A stretch of DNA of 11,507 bases. Origin: URHD0088 sp041488295 (GTDB lineage Bacteria; Pseudomonadota; Alphaproteobacteria; ATCC43930; CGMCC-115725). Under the pieces are notes generated by a model that saw only the letters and a program-made list of their open reading frames with translations, made no database searches and was not told the origin of the DNA. Positions 7,117 through 11,507 of the stretch are shown in pieces (position 1 is the stretch's first letter; every line of letters begins with the position of its first letter). Both the position numbers and the translations under genes were made by a program. The stretch spans positions 1-11,507 of the forward strand of contig JBGPOZ010000158.1 in NCBI GenBank assembly GCA_041488295.1, read 5' to 3'.

Positions 7117-8201
7117 AGCCACGACAGACGCCACTCTTCGCTTACGTCGGGTCGTTCACGACGAAGGAGCGCAACGCGCGCGGAGACGGCATCAATGTCT
7201 ACGAGATCGATGCCGTCTCCGGCGCCTGGTCGCACATCCAGCACGTCGCGGATTTCGTCAATCCGTCCTTCCTCGTCGTCGACCGGGCGCAACGGTTTCT
7301 CTATTCGGCCCATGGCGATCTGACCGAAATCAGCGCCTTTGCCATCGATCGGTCGAGCGGCAAGCTCGGTTTTCTCAATCGCCAATCGAGCGGCGGCAAG
7401 AACCCGGCGCATCTCGCGATCGACCCCGGCGGCCGGTTCGTCGTCACCGCCAATTACGCCGCCGGGTCGATCTCGGTCCTATCGATCGAGCAAAGCGGAA
7501 GGCTTGGCTCCCTCCGCGACACCGCGGCGCTTCTCGGCGATCCCGGACCGCATCGGATCGAGCAGGCGAGCGCGCATCCCCACGACATCGTCTTCGACCC
7601 CGCCGGTCGCCACTTCTTCGTGCCCGACAAGGGGCTGGACCGGGTCTTCGCCTTTCGCCTCGACCCCGCTACCGGCAAGCTCGCGGCCGGCGATCCGCCC
7701 GCAGTCAAGACGCGGGACGGCGCTGGACCCAGGCACATCGCATTCCATCCGACCTTGCCGCGCGCTTACGTCATCAACGAGCTCGATTCGACGATCGCGA
7801 CCTATCGCTACGATGCCGAGCGCGGCGCGCTCGCGGCGGAACAGGTGGTGCCGAGCATCCCCGCCGACTTCACCGCCGACAATACCGGGTCCGAGATCGA
7901 GCTCGGACCGTCCGGCAGGTTCCTCTACGCCTCCAATCGCGGGCATGACAGCATCGCTGCCTTCGCCGTCGCGCCGAGCACCGGGCTTCTCAGCCCCATC
8001 GACTGGCAATCGACCCAAGGGAAGGGGCCACGTCATTTCACCTTCGCGCCTTCGGCCGATCTCATCTACGCCGGCAACGAGCAAAGCGATACGATCGTCG
8101 CCTTCCGCGTCGATCGCGCGACCGGCAAGCTGACGCCGACCGGTCAGGTCGTGAAGAATGCAAGCCCGAGCTGCATCCTCATCACCAGCAATTATCGGTA
8201 A
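7113..8201 (+). CDS. Lactonase-family seven-bladed beta-propeller (6-phosphogluconolactonase-like)
   Basis: Predicted 362-residue protein of the lactonase family related to E. coli Pgl (YbhE), which hydrolyses 6-phosphogluconolactone in the pentose phosphate pathway. Typical repeated blade motifs are visible: FAYVGSFTTKE, then INVYEIDAVSGAW, NPSFLVVDRAQRFLYSAH, AHLAIDPGGRFVVTANYAAGSISV, HPHDIVFDPAGRHFFVPDKG, PRHIAFHPTLPRAYVINELDST, EIELGPSGRFLYASNRGHDSI and PRHFTFAPSADLIYAGNEQSD. No signal peptide is seen. The start is GTG 7113, with AGGAG at 7098-7102; upstream in-frame codons show no family similarity. The GTG shares bases with the TGA of the preceding remnant (GTGA), a translational-coupling arrangement. 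Some members of the family act on other lactones or are only structural propellers, so the substrate is uncertain. No obvious hairpin terminator follows the gene. Confidence 0.87.
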   Translation: MKPRQTPLFAYVGSFTTKERNARGDGINVYEIDAVSGAWSHIQHVADFVNPSFLVVDRAQRFLYSAHGDLTEISAFAIDRSSGKLGFLNRQSSGGKNPAHLAIDPGGRFVVTANYAAGSISVLSIEQSGRLGSLRDTAALLGDPGPHRIEQASAHPHDIVFDPAGRHFFVPDKGLDRVFAFRLDPATGKLAAGDPPAVKTRDGAGPRHIAFHPTLPRAYVINELDSTIATYRYDAERGALAAEQVVPSIPADFTADNTGSEIELGPSGRFLYASNRGHDSIAAFAVAPSTGLLSPIDWQSTQGKGPRHFTFAPSADLIYAGNEQSDTIVAFRVDRATGKLTPTGQVVKNASPSCILITSNYR

Positions 8202-8767
8202 GCGAACTCCCGGATTCGCGATCGGATGAACTCGCATCCGTCGTCGCGGTCATCGCGCGGCCGTTCGACCAAGAGACGATGGCGTTTTACGGCTGAATGT
8301 GCGTCGTTCAGTAAATGATCAGTCCGGCGACGAGAAGACTGATGACTCCCATCATGAACGCATATCGGTTCTCGCGTAGCGTCTCGCGCAATCCAACCTC
8401 CCCAGCGCTCGATCGACGAGTTACCTCATTGCATCATAAGACTTGTGCTGAATATCGTCATCAACCTCTTGGGGGGAATCTCCCGCCGGAACGCTCCCCA
8501 ATTCGTATAGTTCATTGCTGATTTACAACATTGGATATCGGCAGCTCGCCAAATACGTCCTTCGCGTTGTAGTGAAGGGGCGCGTCGTGCAGTTTTGTAT
8601 CGACATCTTGCACGGCTGCATCTGTGAAGAAGCAACGGACGCTCGCACGCGCGGCACATTCTCCTTGCGGATGCGCGCTTCGTCCCCACGTTGGCTATAT
8701 ACGCCCGTTGCGATGTCGGCGCGGGCGGTCGAGAGCGGTATGCGCTCCCGCCAATGAAGGGAGCGCC
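8202..8767. other. Gene-poor region, partly A/T-richer
   Basis: About 566 bases without a confident gene. The part from roughly 8420 to 8640 is visibly richer in A and T than the rest of the window. It contains the possible minus-strand microprotein at 8308-8391. Other open frames here (minus strand 8426-8515, plus strand 8515-8757) lack ribosome binding sites or family features. A TATATA at 8696-8701 could be a -10 element for the gene at 8768, but no -35 element sits at proper spacing. I find no tRNA-like structure, transposase or long repeat. Confidence 0.5.
8308..8391 (-). CDS. Possible 27-residue single-helix membrane peptide
   Basis: A TTG codon at 8391 is preceded, with 5 bases of spacing, by GGGGAGG (8397-8403), a very strong ribosome binding site. 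It opens a 27-codon frame that ends at TGA 8308-8310. The peptide has a charged N-terminal part, MRETLRENRY, then a hydrophobic helix AFMMGVISLLVAGLIIY (residues 11-27), and no tail. This is the layout of small inner-membrane peptides anchored N-in. Codon third positions are mixed and the start is not ATG, so the call rests on the combination of ribosome binding site and clean transmembrane segment. Upstream in the same frame the sequence is closed by TGA shortly before. I know no named family that fits. A chance open frame remains possible. Confidence 0.4.
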   Translation of the reverse strand: MRETLRENRYAFMMGVISLLVAGLIIY

Positions 8768-8971
8768 ATGACGTGGTTCGTGACGTATCGCACCGCTGCC
8801 GGAGACTCGGTGCGGAACACCGCCACGGAAGGAGAGGCCGTCGCCATCGCGCGCGGTCTCTTGGCTGGCGGCATCGATGTGCGGAGTATCGGCTCCGATC
8901 AGCGGGGATGTGAGGGGGCGGCGGTCGGAGCGGAGGAGCTGCGCCGTCTCTATGGCCGGGCGGCCGTCTGA
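8768..8971 (+). CDS. Small hypothetical protein, 67 residues
   Basis: Begins at ATG 8768 with AAGGGAG 4 bases upstream and ends at TGA 8969-8971. The sequence is compact and soluble: MTWFVTYRTAAGDSV, then RNTATEGEAVAIARGLLAGG and IDVRSIGSDQRGCEGAAVGA, ending in EELRRLYGRAAV. The pattern suggests a short strand, helix, strand, helix domain: an edge strand (TWFVTYRT), a helix (GEAVAIARGLLAGG), a strand (VRSIGS) and a final helix. I do not recognise a family or function. It converges with the 96-residue gene, with 41 bases between the stops. A longer in-frame start at 8624 would add cysteine-rich, arginine-rich sequence typical of shadow frames, so the shorter start is preferred. Confidence 0.65.
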   Translation: MTWFVTYRTAAGDSVRNTATEGEAVAIARGLLAGGIDVRSIGSDQRGCEGAAVGAEELRRLYGRAAV

Positions 8972-8984
8972 CGCTCGCCGCGAA

Positions 8985-9001
8985 AGTTTGGCAACCAAAC
9001 T
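8985..9001. terminator. Weak hairpin between convergent genes, possible bidirectional terminator
   Basis: AGTTTGG, loop CAA, CCAAACT is a perfect 7-base stem in the 41-base gap between two convergent genes. A second small hairpin, CCGGT-CA-ACCGG, lies at 9009-9020. The stems are short and neither side is followed by a real T-run, so termination is only suggested by position. Confidence 0.3.
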
Positions 9002-9012
9002 CTCATAGCCGG

Positions 9013-9303
9013 TCAACCGGACAGTTTGGCGAAGTCGTCGAGGACGGCGGCGATGAGTTCCTGGTGGCGAAAATCCTGCGCCTCTGGCGTCGCGGCGAAA
9101 AGCTGGATGAGATAGCGTGCTTTCGCTGCCGCTTCGGGCCAGGTCGTCGCCGGCGCGGCGGCAAGAAACGCCTCGAACTCGGCTTGCCGTTGCTCCAGCG
9201 CTGCCTGGTCGGCCAGGACTTCGCTATCTCGACGCCGGATCTCCGTCGCCTTCTGTGCCGCCATGCCGCGATGCTCATCGAGCTCGACCGGAATATCGGT
9301 CAT
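9013..9303 (-). CDS. Small coiled-coil hypothetical protein, 96 residues
   Basis: Begins at ATG 9303 with GGGAGG about 9 bases upstream. The ORF is open further upstream to 9462, but that part is arginine-rich, has no start signal and overlaps the neighbouring gene. The first half is highly charged with a helical, probably coiled-coil stretch (DEHRGMAAQKATEIRRRDSE, then VLADQAALEQRQAEFEAFLA). The second half is a helical region with AAPATTWPEAAAKARYLIQL, FAATPEAQDFRHQELIAAVL and DDFAKLSG. There is no signal peptide or membrane segment. I recall similar small uncharacterised proteins in rhizobia but no function. It lies 91 bases downstream of the secreted-protein gene on the same strand. Confidence 0.75.
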   Translation of the reverse strand: MTDIPVELDEHRGMAAQKATEIRRRDSEVLADQAALEQRQAEFEAFLAAAPATTWPEAAAKARYLIQLFAATPEAQDFRHQELIAAVLDDFAKLSG

Positions 9304-9394
9304 TTTGTTCACCCTCCCGCGACGAAACCACGCCCGCGCTTTTGATGGTTTCCTCTGCTGATCCGATCGAGCTGTCCGCGGCCAAGTGGTCCTG

Positions 9395-9844
9395 TTATCG
9401 AAAATCGGATGCGATCGTTCCGAAGAGGTAGAGGTTGCCCGGCCAATCGGCGAGACCGCCACTCACCGCCGGCGATGGCGAGAGCCGCCGGCCATCTGTT
9501 GCCCGAACCGCAATTCCCGCCATGTTTTTGCTGATCTGCGCTCGCGCAACCGTGCAGACGGCGTTCGCCGCGATCTGCGCGGCTTCGATCGTTGCAATTC
9601 GAACGCGGCGGGCATTGTCGCTCACCGCGGGGTCCCGAAGCGCGCCGTTGTCGACGAAGGTCGCGCCGCGCGGGATGACGATCGGCTTGCCGGTGTAGGC
9701 GTCGATGATGCCTCCCAAACGGCAGATCTCGACTGTCCCCAAGGGCGATTCCTCGGCCGAGGCATGTGACATCGAGAAGAGAAGCGCAAGCGTCAGCGCG
9801 GCGAGCAGTCGAGGCTGCATCGGCGCGCTTTCGGTTCGGTCCAT
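9395..9844 (-). CDS. Small secreted hypothetical protein with signal peptide, 149 residues
   Basis: The N-terminus carries a clear Sec signal peptide: MDRTESAPMQPR, hydrophobic LLAALTLALLFS, then MSHASA with likely cleavage after residue 30. The mature part of about 119 residues has two cysteines (Cys41 in EICRLGG and Cys97 in NAVCTVAR), which could form a disulfide in the periplasm. Other parts are AYTGKPIVIPRGATFVDNG, a helix RVRIATIEAAQIAANAV and the C-terminal GNLYLFGTIASDFR. ATG 9844 is supported by GGGAGG 5 bases upstream; the internal ATG at 9820 has only a weak site. I do not recognise the family. It is downstream of groEL on the same strand, but a strong intrinsic terminator lies between them, so its expression depends on read-through or a promoter squeezed into the groEL tail. 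Confidence 0.75.
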   Translation of the reverse strand: MDRTESAPMQPRLLAALTLALLFSMSHASAEESPLGTVEICRLGGIIDAYTGKPIVIPRGATFVDNGALRDPAVSDNARRVRIATIEAAQIAANAVCTVARAQISKNMAGIAVRATDGRRLSPSPAVSGGLADWPGNLYLFGTIASDFR

Positions 9845-9857
9845 GCCTGCCTCCCGG

Positions 9858-9895
9858 AAAAACGCCCTCGCTTTCCTTTCCAGGCAAGCGAGGGC
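9858..9895 (-). terminator. Rho-independent terminator of groEL
   Basis: Read on the minus strand: stem GCCCTCGCTT, a 12-base loop, the exact complement AAGCGAGGGC, then GTTTTT. The stem is 10 perfect pairs (9864-9873 with 9886-9895) and G/C-rich, and the T-run is at 9858-9862. It lies 31 bases after the groEL stop codon. Confidence 0.88.
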
Positions 9896-9926
9896 CTCGT
9901 TCGAGGGTCGTGCAGAACGGGTTCTG

Positions 9927-11507
<1,581 letters not shown>

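Noticed and set aside
6863..7948. 361-codon plus-strand frame overlapping the remnant and the lactonase gene
   Set aside because: The first part reads the binding-protein remnant, but the rest is an arginine-rich out-of-frame reading of the lactonase gene; not a single protein.
8426..8515. 29-codon minus-strand frame starting MNYTNWGAFRREIPPKR
   Set aside because: No ribosome binding site before the ATG, no hydrophobic or domain feature, and the composition could be chance. Mentioned only as a possible relic.
8515..8757. 80-codon plus-strand frame with TTG start, MLIYNIGYRQLAKYV...
   Set aside because: No ribosome binding site, and the second half turns into arginine/serine-rich sequence; no recognisable feature.
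9009..9020. CCGGT-CA-ACCGG hairpin over the stop codon of the 96-residue gene
   Set aside because: Two-base loop and no T-run; too weak to call separately.

Overview
The window looks like chromosomal DNA from a GC-rich alphaproteobacterium, most likely a member of the Hyphomicrobiales (Bradyrhizobium, Rhodopseudomonas or Methylobacterium-like). The reasons are the strong G/C bias at third codon positions, the alphaproteobacterial style of the GroEL and HisN-like proteins, an orphan branched-chain-amino-acid-type solute-binding protein, and two kinds of short palindromic intergenic repeats that I associate with rhizobial genomes. The genus is an inference; no rRNA or tRNA gene is present to anchor it.

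Layout, left to right. (1) 1-247: the C-terminal end of an inositol-monophosphatase-family protein, probably histidinol-phosphatase (+). (2) 248-491: a convergent intergenic gap with two inverted copies of a REP-like palindrome. (3) 492-1553: gentisate 1,2-dioxygenase (-). (4) 1554-1898: a divergent promoter gap holding a second type of palindromic repeat. (5) 1899-3281: a PcaB-like lyase of the fumarase/aspartase superfamily (+). (6) 3308-4093: a papain-like cysteine peptidase (-). (7) 4094-4294: an A/T-richer divergent promoter gap with a perfect CRP-type half-site pair and a 14-bp palindrome. (8) 4295-5233: an SMP-30/gluconolactonase-type beta-propeller (+). (9) 5256-5480: a small two-helix membrane protein, and 5544-6755: a periplasmic solute-binding protein (both -). 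(10) 6908-7116: a frameshifted C-terminal remnant of another solute-binding protein (+), whose stop overlaps the GTG start of (11) 7113-8201: a 6-phosphogluconolactonase-type beta-propeller (+). (12) 8202-8767: a gene-poor stretch with a possible 27-residue membrane peptide on the minus strand. (13) 8768-8971: a small hypothetical protein (+). (14) 9013-9303 and 9395-9844: two small uncharacterised proteins on the minus strand, downstream of (15) groEL (9927 to the window edge, minus strand, 5' end missing), which ends in a clear intrinsic terminator.

Functionally this is a mosaic of single genes and very short units rather than one operon. Gentisate dioxygenase and the PcaB-like enzyme diverge from a shared promoter gap and both belong to aromatic-ring catabolism. 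They act in different pathways (gentisate versus protocatechuate), and the companion genes of either pathway are absent here. Two lactonase-type propellers lie on either side of a solute-binding protein, which hints at sugar-acid or lactone use but does not prove it. I see no CRISPR array, prophage, complete insertion sequence or defence cassette. No convincing new multi-gene system is visible. The most informative oddities are the frameshifted remnant feeding into the lactonase gene, the CRP-like site, the terminator that abuts a ribosome binding site after groEL, and the possible microprotein.
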